A stretch of DNA of 64,000 nucleotides from Anagrus nilaparvatae. Its lineage: Eukaryota; Arthropoda; Insecta; Hymenoptera; Mymaridae. Below are positions 39,072-51,469 of this stretch, piece by piece (the stretch's first letter is position 1; each line of letters begins with the position of its first letter). The DNA is taken from the NCBI GenBank assembly GCA_022575985.1, contig JAKSXM010000132.1, positions 2,790,001 through 2,854,000 of the forward strand. The letters are read 5' to 3'. The notes under the pieces are model-generated. The model worked only from the letters and a program-made list of their open reading frames with translations, made no database searches and had not been told where the DNA came from. The translations under genes and the position numbers were made by a program.

Positions 39072-39080
39072 TATATATAA
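39072..39080 (+). promoter_or_regulatory. TATA box of the phospholipase A2 gene
   Basis: TATATATAA lies 37 bp upstream of the first in-frame ATG (39109). A start site 25-30 bp downstream would fall at about 39100-39108, almost on that ATG, which favours initiation at the second ATG (39160). Confidence 0.5.
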
Positions 39081-39108
39081 AAAAAATTATAGTACATTTT
39101 TGACATAA

Positions 39109-41279
39109 ATGAATAATAAAGATTTAAAACCAGAGAAACACAAAATTAAAAAAAAAAACATGTTTTTATTATTATTAAATTTAATTTTTCTAATTAACAA
39201 TTCATATTCTTCACCAACAATAGCAATAGAAGTAATAAACGAAGTATTTGTTTACGAACAAACAATCGCCATAACAAATAAAACAATACCAAATAATGAA
39301 TTAATTTTTTGTGATTTAATTGAAGTTTAGTAAGTTAATTTCTTATTTATTTTTATGAATTAATTAATTAATTTTTTTTTTTTAATAATTTTCTATTATT
39401 TTACAGTTCTATCGATGATAAAAATGTTATATTAAATCAATTTAAGGATAAAGTATCAATAAATTATCTTGATATGAATAATATGATGAATGTTATGAAT
39501 AATTGTGATAAATTGAGTGATAAAAATAATAATCATAAAAAAGGTAAATTTCGTAAGGCATTTAAATATTATATTAAATTTAATATTGCTGCCCAGGCTG
39601 TTATTAACAATGGTTTTGTTAGATTAGCATTAAATGCTAAAACTGTTGCTAAAGGAATTGCACCAGGTTAGTTAACAAATATTTAAAAATTAAATTTATT
39701 TAAAAAGAACTTTTGCAATAAATTAAAACAATGAAATTTGGATTTTTTTTTTTAAGATACCAAATGGTGTGGTTATGGAAGTATAGCAAATAGTTATAGT
39801 GATTTAGGAAAGGTACCCAAAGTTGATAGGTAAATTACGTAAAATAATATTTTAATATTTAATTAATGCGTACACTGTAAAAAGAAACTTCCTTAGATTA
39901 ACAAAAAAATTAGAATGTTTTCGAAAAATAAGTAAATTTTCAAAAAAATTTGTAAATATTCAAATAAAATCGTAAGTTTACTAAATTTAGTATATTAACG
40001 AAAAATTTGAGAATCTTCGATTTTTTTTTGTGAATTTAAGAAAAAATTTGTAAATTCAAAACCATTTTTGGTAAATTTACAACTAGTTTTTTTAAATTTT
40101 CAAAAAAAAATTGTAAATTACCAATTTTGCGAATTCTCAAAAAAAAAATCGAGAATACTCGAATTTTTTGTTAATATACTAAATTTAGTAAATTTACGAT
40201 TTTTTTCGAATACTTACAAATTTTTTCGAAAATTTACTAATTATTTGAAATATAAGGAAGTTACTTTTTACAGTGTATATATATTAGCAGAAATTAAAAA
40301 TGGCTAGAGTTAAGAAAATCGTTCGATACTCACGTAAATATGGATTTAAAAATGATTTAAAAATATTGGCATACGACTAAAATTTTTACAATTTATCAAC
40401 GCAACAATAAAAGCTTAAGTCTCAAGCTTGAAAGTTATCTAACAGAAGATTTTCTCTAAATAGTTTTTACAAGATCTGGAATTTTTCTCGGTATAAGGTA
40501 GAGCTTCGCTCTATAACCATTTGGACGCGTCTTAATAGAATAGCCCTTATTCAAACTTTCTTATGTAAATTAACATAGGACATTTTGAATAAAGGCTTTG
40601 CTATTAAGACGCGTCAATTTCTGGATTTGCTTATAAATAATAAAAATCTGGACTTATTATAAATCTCTGAAATAAATATTTGAATTTAAAAATTGTTTTT
40701 TATAATCAAGGCCATTTATTATTTTAATTAGTTTAAAAATTATGGTTACTCGTTAACCCTTTATTGATGATTTTTGGCATTTTGTAATTAAAAATTAAAG
40801 AAAAAATAATTTTTAGATGTTGCCGAGCACATGATTTTTGCCCAATAAAAGTTTTGAATAACAAAGAACGTTATAATTTAAATAACACAGGATCAGCTAC
40901 ATTGTAAGATAAAACCTATTTTAATAATTATATTTTAAAATTGATTTGAGAGTTAATGAAATTATTCTTTAGGACTCATTGTGATTGTGATTTAGCATTT
41001 TTTGAATGTTTGGAAAGTAATAAAAATGATTATTCATCAGCAGATTTTATAGCTAATTTATTTTTTAACGTTGCAAGACTTCAATGTATAACTGGTTACC
41101 CAAAAGAAAAAAATGTTACAATAATTGATGAAAATGGCAATGAAGTACAAAAACTAGAAGTTAGTTACGAAGACATGAAATTTGTTAAATTTCCAAAATC
41201 ATGGATACCAAGTATTAAAATTTTACTTCCTGAATGGGTACGTTCTATATGGCGCTCTACAAAGAAGTTATTTGGATAA
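39109..41279 (+). CDS. Secreted group III phospholipase A2 (bee-venom type), 5 exons
   Basis: Exons 39109-39329, 39407-39666, 39757-39829, 40817-40903 and 40973-41279 join in consistent phase to 315 residues. The product hydrolyses the sn-2 ester of phospholipids, with calcium. Starting at the second ATG (39160, 298 residues) places MFLLLL... as a normal signal peptide; the first ATG would add 17 Lys-rich residues. A propeptide-like region of about 125 residues precedes the catalytic domain. Calcium loop: WCGYG (W164). Active site: CCRAHDFC with His190-Asp191. The partner Asp is in THCDCD (217-220), then FFECL. These motifs define group III enzymes of insects. A basic tail (SIWRSTKKLFG) ends the protein. 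Intron 3 (987 bp) holds two MITEs. AATAAA at 41563 may end the transcript. Venom use is likely for a wasp but is not shown. Confidence 0.93.
39873..40275. mobile_element. TA-flanked foldback MITE (CACTGTAAAAAGTAACTT family), copy 2, in PLA2 intron 3
   Basis: The ends CACTGTAAAAAGAAACTTCC and GGAAGTTACTTTTTACAGTG sit between TA dinucleotides (39871-39872, 40276-40277). It is 403 bp, foldback along its length, with the interior blocks of copy 1. The open frame at 40068-40307 is an artefact of this element. Confidence 0.85.
40524..40615. mobile_element. 92-bp inverted-repeat element in PLA2 intron 3
   Basis: Perfect 15-bp ends GACGCGTCTTAATAG and CTATTAAGACGCGTC, continued imperfectly inward ('cccttattcaaa' against 'ttttgaataaagg'). 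It is directly preceded by the AGAGCTTCGCTCT hairpin (40500-40512) also seen at 12281 and 12693. Confidence 0.7.
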
Positions 41280-41942
41280 ACATTTCTATTTGACTTTTTT
41301 GCAAAGATTTTGCGGTGGAATTGGAATGGGTGAATGAACCCCATTTCTGTATTTTATTACTAATTGTTACTGATTATGACCGATCTTTAGAATGTGTCGA
41401 GAAGGAGTATGATTTATCAGTATTAGAATGAGCTCACTTAAATAATCAACATTGAAAAAAACATTTTTGATAACAATGTATCATCTAAGACTAATAATCT
41501 TACTCGAGCATAAAATCTTCCTCAGGCTGGAATAAGCTGAGCAAGAAGGTTGTTTGTTGAAAAATAAAGAAAGATATATTAAAAAGCAAGAAGTAAATTT
41601 ATTAAATAATTAACGAATTGTTTCTGAAATGCTAGATTATTGATTTATTATTTTATAATTAAAAATTTTTAATTTTGGAAAAAATGTGCAATACCTAAAT
41701 GTAATTTATAATTTATTACTAAAATTTTAAATGAAAATTTCATTACTGTACAAGTGTACATGTAAAGAATTTTTGTTATACTATTACTGCATTAACTTTT
41801 TACAATAATTGTTTTTTAATTTATTAAAAATATAAGATATAATTTGTAGTCATAAATTTTTCTAAATAAATATTCACTAGAAAAATTTAAAAAAATTTTT
41901 AATAATACCTTATTAAAAATTTCAATATTTTTTTTTTCCCCA

Positions 41943-42155
41943 GGGAGTGAAGAGTGCATCTAACGCATATCCTTTGGCATCAGTCCAAAGGATTATGTGG
42001 AGACTTTACCTTGCAATTATTATGATGCAAGGTCCTACCCACTAAACTCCCCTCCCTGTTAACTAAGACAAATATTATCCTAGACCGGGACTCCCTGTTG
42101 AGGTATAACTTCAGCCCAGGACTTGCCGCCCATCGTGCCAAAAAAAAATGAAAAT
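41943..42155 (+). mobile_element. Probable retroelement 3' end or SINE
   Basis: A GC-richer block (cagggagtgaagagtgcatc ... cccatcgtgcc) ends in an A-run ('aaaaaaaaatgaaaa'), the usual 3' signature of LINEs and SINEs. It contains an internal 'ccaaaggat' inverted pair (41970-41996). No coding motif; family not recognised. Confidence 0.4.
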
Positions 42156-42227
42156 TAAAATAAAAATCAACCTCATAACCTGAAAAAGAAGAATAAAATT
42201 AAAAAATTAAAAAGAATAAATTAGATA

Positions 42228-43250
42228 ATGTCACATGGTGAAAGCCCGTGACATTTTTTATAAAATATTTAAGTTATTTATATTTAGATTGTTGCCGCTC
42301 TGACCTGTGATTCGACTATGATCTTAGACCAATCAGAGATCGATACTCGAATGGAGCAAAAGAGAAGCGCTCGCGCGCCAAGGCAGACTGATGGTAGCCA
42401 TCACAGAGTGCAGACGTGCATCTATTTCGACTCATTAATTAAATCTTAGACTTTTTGTTTGGTTTGTTTATTAATAATTAACAACTTGGCCTAATTTGAG
42501 TTCATTTTTACATAAAATCAGTGATTTGTGACAAGAAAAATTAATATTAATAATATTAATTTTCTATTTATTATATGGTGATTATTATACCAATAACATT
42601 ACGGAAGCACGCAGTCGCTTCCCGTATTTTATACTAATATAGTAATTTGTGTGAAATCCGAATATAAAATTTCGGATTTTAATAATTTGGACAATATATA
42701 TATCAAGAAAGAATTAAGGTATCAAGAAAGAATTAAGGTTCATTTTTGTTATTCTCCGAAGCTCATCGACAACAATATCTTCAAGGTAAATACATCAAGA
42801 TTATTTACGTATACACTCAGCGACTATTGGTATTGTGGCAGACTAGTCCATTGTATTTTGAACGTTGGTGCTGCCACAATACCAATAGTCGCTGAGTGTA
42901 TGTGCTCTCGGGTTTTAAGTTATTTTTCGTATTTCTATTTATTTAATTACAGTTTAATTGTAAGGTTTATTTTTGTAATATTTAAAAAATATAATTGCTT
43001 ATGCGGAAAAACGCCCTAGATTTACCACGCTCGTATGATTCTCCCATTAAAATATGTATACGGCTTTTTCTAGAATTTAAGTAATTTTTGTATATAACGT
43101 TTTTTTTGTATATATTGGTATAGTTTCGATATTTGCTCTAAAATATCGTGGCGCTCAAGGAGCATTTTATTAAATTAAAAATTATAATTAATAAATATAA
43201 ATATACAATGAATTATTTAAAATTTCTCCCTTTTTCCTTATTAATAAAAT
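42228..43250. repeat. Unresolved GC-richer repeat, possibly a solo LTR
   Basis: It starts with a TGTCAC...GTGACA hairpin (42230-42254). A GC-richer stretch, 42293-42440, follows, then promoter-like and polyA-like sequence. The 122-codon frame 42651-43019 runs through the perfect hairpin at 42811-42901 and so is not a credible gene. I could not find matching LTR ends or a target duplication. Confidence 0.3.
42811..42901. repeat. Perfect 31-bp inverted repeat with 29-bp loop
   Basis: Arms 42811-42841 (atacactcagcgactattgg...) and 42871-42901 are exact reverse complements. Complete identity means recent origin or conversion. A tandem duplication of 'tatcaagaaagaattaagg' lies just upstream (42700-42739). 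Confidence 0.9.
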
Positions 43251-43339
43251 TCAAGGTAAGCACCTTTTGGCTATTAATTTCCCATCGTTAAAAGCCGGTC
43301 ACAATAATTAGATTCAATAAACCTCACTTACCTGCCAGT

Positions 43340-43575
43340 AGGAGCGTTTCCTCTGCTCGAGGAAACCCTCCTCCTGCTTCCACTTCAGCGTGGTCCTTAC
43401 CTACTCTGCTACCCTACACCAGTTTTCGGTACTACGTAGCATTTCCTGGACCACGCTCTCCGATCTCCATTCGCAAAAGGCTGGTCGCTCATCCAGAAGG
43501 TGTGCTCAACACTTTCCACCTCGACCGCGCATTTCAAGCACCCCTACCAAAACAATCAGGCAGATTGCCGCCTTA
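43340..43575 (-). pseudogene. R1-clade LINE C-terminal fragment
   Basis: Minus strand, GC-rich. It reads CLKCAVEVESVEHTFWMSDQ, which carries the CxxC...EHT.F signature of the C-terminal zinc-knuckle of R1-type retrotransposons. The final cysteine of the motif is lost and the frame breaks soon after. It is interrupted or bounded by the foldback at 43599-43900. The plus-strand frame 43390-43665 is its shadow. Confidence 0.6.
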
Positions 43576-43598
43576 AATTTGCACGGTGGCCATTGGAG

Positions 43599-43900
43599 CA
43601 CAGTGGGATATAAAGACTTAAAAATGAACAAAATTCGACTTCAGAGTAATTCGAACGCAAAATAAAATGTAAAAAATGGAATTTGTAGGTATTTGTATAT
43701 ATATTACGATATGATACCGCTTTTCTTGAAAAAAAGTTATAAAAAAATTCATTTTTTTTTATAAAGCTATCATTTATTGGCATAAAAACTGAAAATAAAA
43801 AAATACAAAAAATTGTCTTTACACAAAAACACATCTATAAACATCTACACACATTTGAAGCCGAATTTTGTTCATTTTCGAGTCTTTGTAGCCCACTGTG
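43599..43900. mobile_element. Foldback MITE, 302 bp
   Basis: The ends are CACAGTGGGATATAAAGACT and GAGTCTTTGTAGCCCACTGTG. The arms continue with 'aaaatgaacaaaattcg' against 'cgaattttgttcattttcg'. It is flanked on both sides by GC-richer DNA, so it appears to have landed in retroelement debris. No clean target duplication. Confidence 0.75.
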
Positions 43901-46900
43901 CGGAGGGCCGCGTGACAATCCGCCCGATTGTTTCGCTCGGGACTAATCTGTTCCTACCTTCCCCATTTGATGAGCTGGCTATGGAAATATCCGTGTAATT
44001 TAATACCTTATAATAATACCTTATAATACCTTCTTTATAATACGAAATTTGTATAAAATTCATTTTATAATCAAACAATATATTTCAAGTATAAAAATAG
44101 TCATAAAAAATGACATATCTTCGGTGACCAGAAAAAGTATTTGGTTATAACCATAATCTGTTCATAATTTGACGAGTGACCAAAAAAGATGTTTGGTTTT
44201 ACCTCAAGGGAAGATATTAAATTTATAAATTGTGACCGAATTTATTTTAAAAGGGCAAAAATAAATAAAATGACAAAAATAACAAACCTGGAATTCCGGG
44301 AAATGTAGAAGTGAATTAAATTATATAATAAAATAAATGTAGTCAAATTTTAAATAAAAATAATGAAAATTAAAAATTTATTTTATTTACAAAAAGCTAT
44401 AATTATAATCTAATTTCCGGAAAAACAGAAAGTTGAGCGACACTAGATTTGCTAAAATCTAGAAATTTCAAATAACTAAATAAGGAAAAATTAAGATATT
44501 AAATAACTTAAAATAAAGGAGATCATTGAGATGATCTCGGTTGTCTTTCCACAACTTTAATTATATACAAAATTATAAAACTAAACTGTACTTATAACTA
44601 ATTAATTATAACTTATAATTTTTTAAAATACAAATAAATCACAAATTCCATGTAACCGGATTTCATCCTGTTACAAAATATTACATAATTTTACATCAAA
44701 TTATTTATCATTTTTTTAATATCTTTTAAACTTTGAATTTTTTTTATGATTAAAAAAAATTATTATTTATACTTCATTTAGTTTATAATTTTTTTAATTA
44801 CTTTTCAAGTTAATATTTATATTTTAATGCATATTAATGTAAAAAATAAATAAATTATTTTTATACTGTAAAATTTTATTTATTAAAAATCAGGGATAGC
44901 GTATCTCCATTACATTTGTAATATTAAATTAATTAACTGCATTTTTCATTAATATTAATTATTCATTGACCAATGACTCCATTACTTTTTGTAATGGTTA
45001 TTGGCCGAAAAATTATTAACTATTATAAAAAGTAATGATTTGTCCATTAATAAATTTGTCCATTATTAATTTCAAGTTAATTTACCTCCTTTAATTTCAC
45101 CTTGAATATACTCCTGAAAATTAATTTTTCTCTTTAAAAAACAAATTTTATCTGTTATAGCATAACTCTCAAAAAATCTTTTACACTCCAGTAAGAATAT
45201 TCACTTTTGAATACTTTCCTCTATATTTGTAAACAATTTGAAAAACTTTTCTTCTAAAGTTACCGTAATGTAATTTTAAAAGTTGCTTGACAATTTGAAT
45301 GAAAGCAATCCCACAGTTTAATAATTAATTTTTTATTTGATATTCATTGACCTAATTATAAAAATTACCTTGAATGAATGTAAACGAATAAAATATAAAG
45401 TTAACTTTTGCTATTTTTATAATAAAAACCATTTTTTTTAAAGCTACTTTTTTTTATTTAAAATTAAAGTTTTTGTAAAATATTACAATTGGAGCATATG
45501 GAAAATTTATATTTACAAAAAGAAAAATCAATGAAATATTTAGTTGTTTTCTCATTTTTATCTTTTTGTTTTAACATAAAGAACAAAAAATTTCAGAGAG
45601 AATAAAATATTTTGCCTTTATTTTCATCTGTTGGTTATATAAGTTTTTTTTTTATTTTTAAAAATAAAAATATTTTTTTTTATTGTGTCAATTTTTATGA
45701 ACATGTTTTTTATAATAATTTTTCTTTAATAACTTCTTTAATAATAAAAATATTTTTTATTTTTATCCAAATTCAATTTTATTCAAAAAAAATAAACAAA
45801 ATAAATAAAAAATTCATTTTTTAGTACCTATTAAAATTTATCATAAATAATTATTTTTTTGTTTGCTGAAATTCGTGATTTCTAAAAAAAAATAATAATT
45901 ATTTTTTATTTTTATTTGTCATGCTTATTTATTAATTAAAAATTTTACATAAAAATGAAGTTTAAAATAAAAAAAAAATTTTTTTAATATTGTTTGATAA
46001 TTAAAAAAAAAGTTAATATCGAATTTAAAAATATAATTTATTTAAAAATACTACTGTTATTAAATTTAATTATTATAATTAATTATGTACTTTGCAAAAA
46101 TTTTAAAACAAAAATATTTACATTAAATTATAATTTTTTTAATGTTCGACATTAAATTAATAAATATATAAATTTACGTTCATTCTAGCAAATGAATAAT
46201 ACATATAAAATTTTCATATCATGTATGTACTGAATGTATTTTAAATCAATTTTAAAAAAATTTTGAAATTCTTAAATTGTTAAATTAACTTTTTGATTAG
46301 CAGCTACTACGCTGCGATCTTCAAAGTTTTTACTGGATAATTGTTTGTTTGCTGTTGACCGTGTGCTTGGTATGTACTTGGTGCTTGGATTTCATGATTA
46401 GGACTTCCTCTTTCATTCATTGAAGCAGCTCGTAAGCTGCCATTGGTGTATCGTTTGGTACGATTTCTGAGCTCGTATGCTCGAATAGGTGTTTTGAGAA
46501 TTCCTGTCCAGGAGACAGCACAAACTGCTCAAATTCTATTAACCGTGAATTATTTAATTCTTTCTTGTAATTGTGTATGAACCTGGAATTTATTTTTTTG
46601 CTTGAGAATTAAAAATGTTTTAGCGTGCATTTGTTTTAACTGGCAAACAACGGCCTATAACGTAAAACAAAGAACATAGTAATTCAGAAAGCTTCTGTAA
46701 AAAATAAAAATATGCGAACAATAAATAGATTTAATAAAAATTTAATAATAAATTAATCATTTTTAGATTTAAACTACCTATGTATAGTGTCAATAACTTT
46801 TTGAAAAATTAATATTTAAATAATGTATAAAGCAAACAAAAATAGTTATTATGAATAAAGAATTTAAGGTATAATATTAAGAATTTTTCGTTTTATTATT

Positions 46901-47270
46901 CTATTCTTTTAATTTGGATAGTAATCTTTTTAAATGATTAAATTTTTTCTGTAAAATGACCAAGACTGGGCTTATATTCTTATATTAAATGAAGTAAAAC
47001 ATTGTTTTTAACGTTTCTTTGGCCTTATTACCAACCTCATCAGAAATCCTTTATTAAAATAAATAAAAAAGTATTATAGAAAGATTACATTAAAAATTAT
47101 TAATTTTTTTGTTATACATAGGTACCAGATAAATAAATATTTTAACAATAACATATGTTATATTTGTCATTAAATTTTATGTAAAATATAATATAAATAG
47201 ATCTTTGTATAAATATAATTAATATTTTAATAGATTAAAAATTTTACCTAATTGTAATAAAAATGTGGTA
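43901..47270. other. Gene-poor interval
   Basis: 43901-43995 is GC-richer debris beside the foldback. 44000-46270 is very AT-rich with no features. 46300-46560 is a less AT-rich patch of unknown origin with broken frames. Confidence 0.4.
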
Positions 47271-47399
47271 TTTCGCACTTTTTGTTGTGTATTTTTAGCG
47301 CCAAACTTGTTTGCATAAAGGAGACGCATCTTTTCATTTTTTACATTCTGTAGATCAAGTGGTTATAAATACCGTGTAGATGTGTCTTCTTTTTTATTC

Positions 47400-48240
47400 A
47401 ATGGATAATCTTGTTGATGTATATGTAACATTTCAGAAACCAATCTTTGATTGTGTTTTGGTCTTGGTCAAGGATGATGACATTTTCAAAATCAGGCATG
47501 TGACCTGTTTCCATATGATGTAGTACCATAACTTTAGATTTTCTCTTGTTACATATGTCACGTTGGTGCTCAATTCATCTCATATATAACGAACGATTTG
47601 TTTCACCAACATAAGTTTTTTCACAATCTTTTTCTGTGCATTTTAGTTTATAAACAACACCTGTTTTTCTTGTTTTATGTACAAGTTTCTTTTTGAGAAT
47701 AAATTTAGCCAGATCTTTTTGTAGTTTTGGTATTAATTGAAACCTCTTTTTATTTAACACTTTTTTGATTTTGTTATATAGACCAAGTTTGTATAGTATT
47801 TGGATAAAATTTTTTTTAATTTTGTTTATGTTATTGTACTTAATATTTATATTTACTCTGCTGTTATTGTTGTTGTTGTTTTCTATGTGTTCTAGTCTAT
47901 TTTGATAAAATTTTTTATTATGTATTAAGGATAGTTATTTGTGATTAGAATTCTTCTGACCAGTTTAATATTTTTTTGGTGGAATTTTTTGTTGGAGAGA
48001 GTTATTTCTCTATCTACTAGTTTGTAAATCATAGCAACTTTTTGGTGTTGGGGATGATTGGATAGAAAGTTAAGGATTCTTCCTGAGAAAGTATTTTTAT
48101 TCAAATCAGTTAAATCTTGTTGTTGTCTCTAATTAGTTGTAGATTCAAAAAGGGAATTTTTTTGTCCTTCTCTATCTCAATTGTAAACTGAATTTTGGGA
48201 TGGTAACTATTGAATACTTCTAGTACATGCTCAATTTTAT
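47400..48240 (-). pseudogene. Penelope-like retroelement, reverse transcriptase end plus GIY-YIG endonuclease
   Basis: Minus strand. From 48230 down, an RT-terminal region reads HVLEVFNSYHPKIQFTIEIE and KKIPFLNLQLIRD; after stops, LDRAI-like and FH-type motifs are still legible. It continues into ELIPKLQKDLAKFI-like sequence and a GIY-YIG nuclease: GVVYKLKC, then TYVGETNRSLYMR (about 47578-47670). Further on are HQRDICNKRKSKV, LHHMETGH and FENVIILDQDQN (47430-47560). RT followed by GIY-YIG is the hallmark of Penelope-like elements. Several in-frame stops and frameshifts show it is inactive. A 60-bp piece of its 5' part (acatgctcaattttatct...) is repeated inverted at 48285-48345, head to head. 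Confidence 0.85.
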
Positions 48241-48673
48241 CTTAAAGTTAAATTTTAATAAATTTTAACAAATTTTATCTTATAGATAAAATTAAGCATG
48301 TACTCGAAGTATTCAATAATTACCATCAAAACTTCAGTTTACAATGTTATGGCACTACATCATATTGAGACTTTTTGGTTGAATCTTCAACCAATTGGCC
48401 GAAAATTGAACCAGAAATTGTAAAATTAAATTAATTGGTTGAATATTCAACCATAGCAGCTCTACCGGGTAAGTAAAAAAAATTTGATTATGAAAATTGT
48501 CGGAAAATTATGGCCAATAACAAAGGTAGAAAATTTTGTGGTCGAAAAGATTTTACGACCCACGACCCCCAGATTTCATGAAAATCATCATTTAAAAAAA
48601 TTAATATTTTAAAATAATTTCTGTCACTCTGGCACTTTATAATAAAAAAAGGGGAGACTATTATAACAGCTTC

Positions 48674-48761
48674 CCCGAATAGAATTTGAAGTATGGGCCG
48701 ATCCGGATCAGATCACGCCGTATCTGGGCCGGATCGGCCCATACTTCCGATTCTATTCGGG
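48674..48761. repeat. GC-rich inverted repeat
   Basis: CCCGAATAGAAT followed by AAGTATGGGCCGATCCGG pairs with CCGGATCGGCCCATACTT followed by ATTCTATTCGGG, with a short loop. It stands out against the AT-rich background and probably forms the end-to-end core of a small foldback element. Confidence 0.75.
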
Positions 48762-48769
48762 TCCACGTA

Positions 48770-50190
48770 CAACAGAGTTAGAATACAGAGTTGTTTGAAT
48801 ACAATTAATTTGTTCATTCGTATCAATTAATTAATTTAATATATTAAAATAAAAATATATTGTAAACATACAGTTGAAAATATATAAAATTATTATTTAT
48901 TTTTATTAGAATATCATGAAACACGTTTTGCACGAGCAAAGACATTATAATTTTTTATTAGTTAACGTTAACGATAAAGATTTTTATCATTTTAAAAAGT
49001 AAAAAACAAATTTTTTATTCTCTAATCAAAACTTCTTACAGCAGAAATTTAATAAAAAAGATTTATTTACTACTTCAAATTTGGTTTATTCCTAATCTTT
49101 GAAAAACATATCATTTTCAAAATAAATTAGTAAATTAATAATTAATTTTTTTTATTAACGGCTAAGGAATACTGAATAGTATATAAAAATTTATTTATGA
49201 ATTATATTTATTTCAGAACTTATATCCATAATAATAATTTGAAGAAATTTCAGTTGAAAAAAAATTTAAAATTCAATACTCGATGTTGATTTTAGAAGAA
49301 AGAAAACAATTTCAACAAAAAAATACGTTTTTATATATACAATTTTAACCTTTTACTAGTACTCCAATCAATATATGGTTTATTTGGTATTCTGATCATG
49401 AATTTCGGGGTATTTTCTATGAGAAATATGCTGAACATCCTTAAATCTGCAAAAACTACCCCTAAAAAAGGGATGTTTTTGTTGTGTTAGGACTGTAAGT
49501 GTCCAGATTTGGTTCCAATGGATTTTTGGGTCGCTGATCACTAATTTTGGGATCCTGCTTACTGAAAATTGTAACTTCACCCTTAAATTAGCAAAAACTA
49601 CCCCTAAAAAGAGTATTTAATTTCATATATATTTTTGAAAATTTAAGGGCGAAGTACCAATTTTTAAATGACAGGACCCTGAAATTTTTGATCAGCGACC
49701 CAAAAAACTCTTGTCGACCATATACGACCCCACCCCCTCGTGATTTGACTGGACTAAATATATGGGATATGTTTTCTGCAGTCGAGGGTTGGGTATAATG
49801 CATAAATTTTACGCAACATTACAATACAATTTGCTATTTTTATAATTTGTGATTATCACCTTAACTAAATAGTATGATTCTAAACCCATATTGCAAGACC
49901 CTAAATTTGAATTATTTCAAGTCCCTAAATTGAAATTATTCTAAGTCTCTAATCTCAAATTATCCTAAGTCCCATTAGCAGTCGTTTGGAAATAAAAAAA
50001 TCATTTCCTTTGAAGCGGATTCTTCCACTAAAGTCCACGTTAAATTTTAGTAAATTTTATCTAGTGACCGACCAGAAATCAAATTTTAAATTGTTCATTT
50101 TCTGATAAATTAATTAAACATTTTGAATTTTAAAAAATTTATTTTTTTTTTACTTAAGAATTTAACCCAATAATATATATTTCATTTTGC
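48770..50190. other. Gene-poor interval with a small repeated motif
   Basis: The block 'ttaaat..gcaaaaactacccctaaaaa' occurs at 49440-49468 and 49584-49610, with further similar pieces to 49800. 49900-49980 repeats 'aaattattctaagtc.cta' three times. No gene. Confidence 0.45.
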
Positions 50191-50237
50191 TTATTATTAT
50201 TCATACATACAATATCTTGAAACACGTTAGATCGTAC

Positions 50238-50663
50238 ACTGTAAAAAGTAACTGTCTTAGATTTACAAAAAAATAGAATATTTTCGAAAAATTAGTTAAT
50301 TTTCAAAAAGTTTTGTAAATATTCGATAAAAATCGTATATTAACTAAATTTAGCATATTATCGAAAAATTCGAGAATTCTCGATTTTTTTTTGATTTTAC
50401 GAAAAATGTTGTAAATTCACAACTATTTTTCGTAAATTTACAACTATTTTTTGTAAATTTTCGAAAAAAAATTGTAAATTATCAATTTTTCTTGCAAATT
50501 CGCAAAAAAAGATCAATAATACTCGAATTTTTCGATAATATACTGAATTTAGTAAATTTACGATTTTTTTCGAATATTTACAAATAATTTCGAAAATTAT
50601 TAATTTCTCGAAAATGTTCATGAAAATTTTTTTTTTAATATCAGGAAGTTACTTTTTACAGTG
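50238..50663. mobile_element. TA-flanked foldback MITE (CACTGTAAAAAGTAACTT family), copy 3
   Basis: The ends CACTGTAAAAAGTAACTGTC and GGAAGTTACTTTTTACAGTG are flanked by TA (50236-50237, 50664-50665). The paralogous position in copy B reads gatcgTAtatttagcc (55671-55686), the unoccupied target with a single TA. That comparison fixes the element's exact limits and its TA duplication. The open frame 50397-50621 is its artefact. Confidence 0.95.
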
Positions 50664-50994
50664 TATATTTAGCCATAATGCATCTAATAGATACCATATG
50701 CTGAGAATCTCGTAACTCATTGCAATAATTAAATTAGCATATTTATAGCAATTATTATTAAAAGGTTCAAAATTAATAATAATTATTTAAAACTTATTTT
50801 AAAAATATTGATTAATAAAATTTTTATCTCAAACAATAGATTCATGATGAATTTAAATATTAAGTTTAAATATAAAGTATATGCAATAATACAAAAATTA
50901 ATAATTTTTTCAAAAGTAATTTATTAAAATATTTAATTATATTTTTACATAATTATTTAATTTTATTACTGATTGGCAAAGAAATTTATGAAAA

Positions 50995-51350
50995 TTACCA
51001 AATACTTTTTTTAATGCATCCACAATTATTATCATCACATGTAACTCTATCACTAGATGAGCAATAGCCAAGACAATCATTAATAGTATTGCATTGTTCT
51101 AAAAAAAAAATTTATTTAGTAATGCATGGAGCTAGAAAAAAAATTATTTTTTATTTTAAAGATAAAATAATTAAGTTATTAAAATTAAAAAAATGAATAT
51201 TAAAATATTACGTTGATTTCCAACTGATGGTACATTAATACTTTGTTATACTTGATATACTGGCTGAAAGCCTCCTTTTTGGGCATTGCCTAATTGTTGA
51301 GCTTCATATACTTTATAAAATTTAGCAATTATTATTAAAAAACCAAAAAT
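50995..51350 (-). pseudogene. Six-cysteine secreted peptide, copy A, with nonsense codon
   Basis: Exon A (about 51350-51212) encodes a hydrophobic leader (FGFLIIIAKFY), then a Gln-rich linker ending VGNQ. A GTAATA donor and 113-bp intron follow, then exon B, 51098-50995. Exon B reads QCNTINDCLGYCSSS, with cysteines spaced C-x5-C-x3-C-x7-C-x4-C-x1-C, ending KKSIW-stop. The CxxxC and CxC pairs resemble a cysteine-stabilised alpha/beta peptide. A TAA at 51248-51246 replaces the CAA present in copy B, so the leader and the cysteine module are disconnected. No ATG is visible before the leader. Probably a pseudogene unless exon B is reached by another splice. Confidence 0.6.
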
Positions 51351-51469
51351 AAATAAATAAAATATATCAGTTTATGATCTAAGTACTAAATTTAAAAATA
51401 CGTAAAAAATAATTCCTTTTATTTTCCAACATAGTACCCAAAAGGTATTTTACTCGAATACATTGTCAG

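Noticed and set aside
42651..43019. 122-codon open frame
   Set aside because: It passes through a perfect 31-bp inverted repeat in a retroelement-like block, so the frame is accidental.
42228..43310. Definite solo LTR starting TGTCACATGG and ending GGTCACA
   Set aside because: The proposed ends are not proper inverted repeats and the flanks show no 4-6-bp duplication, so it is kept only as an unresolved repeat.
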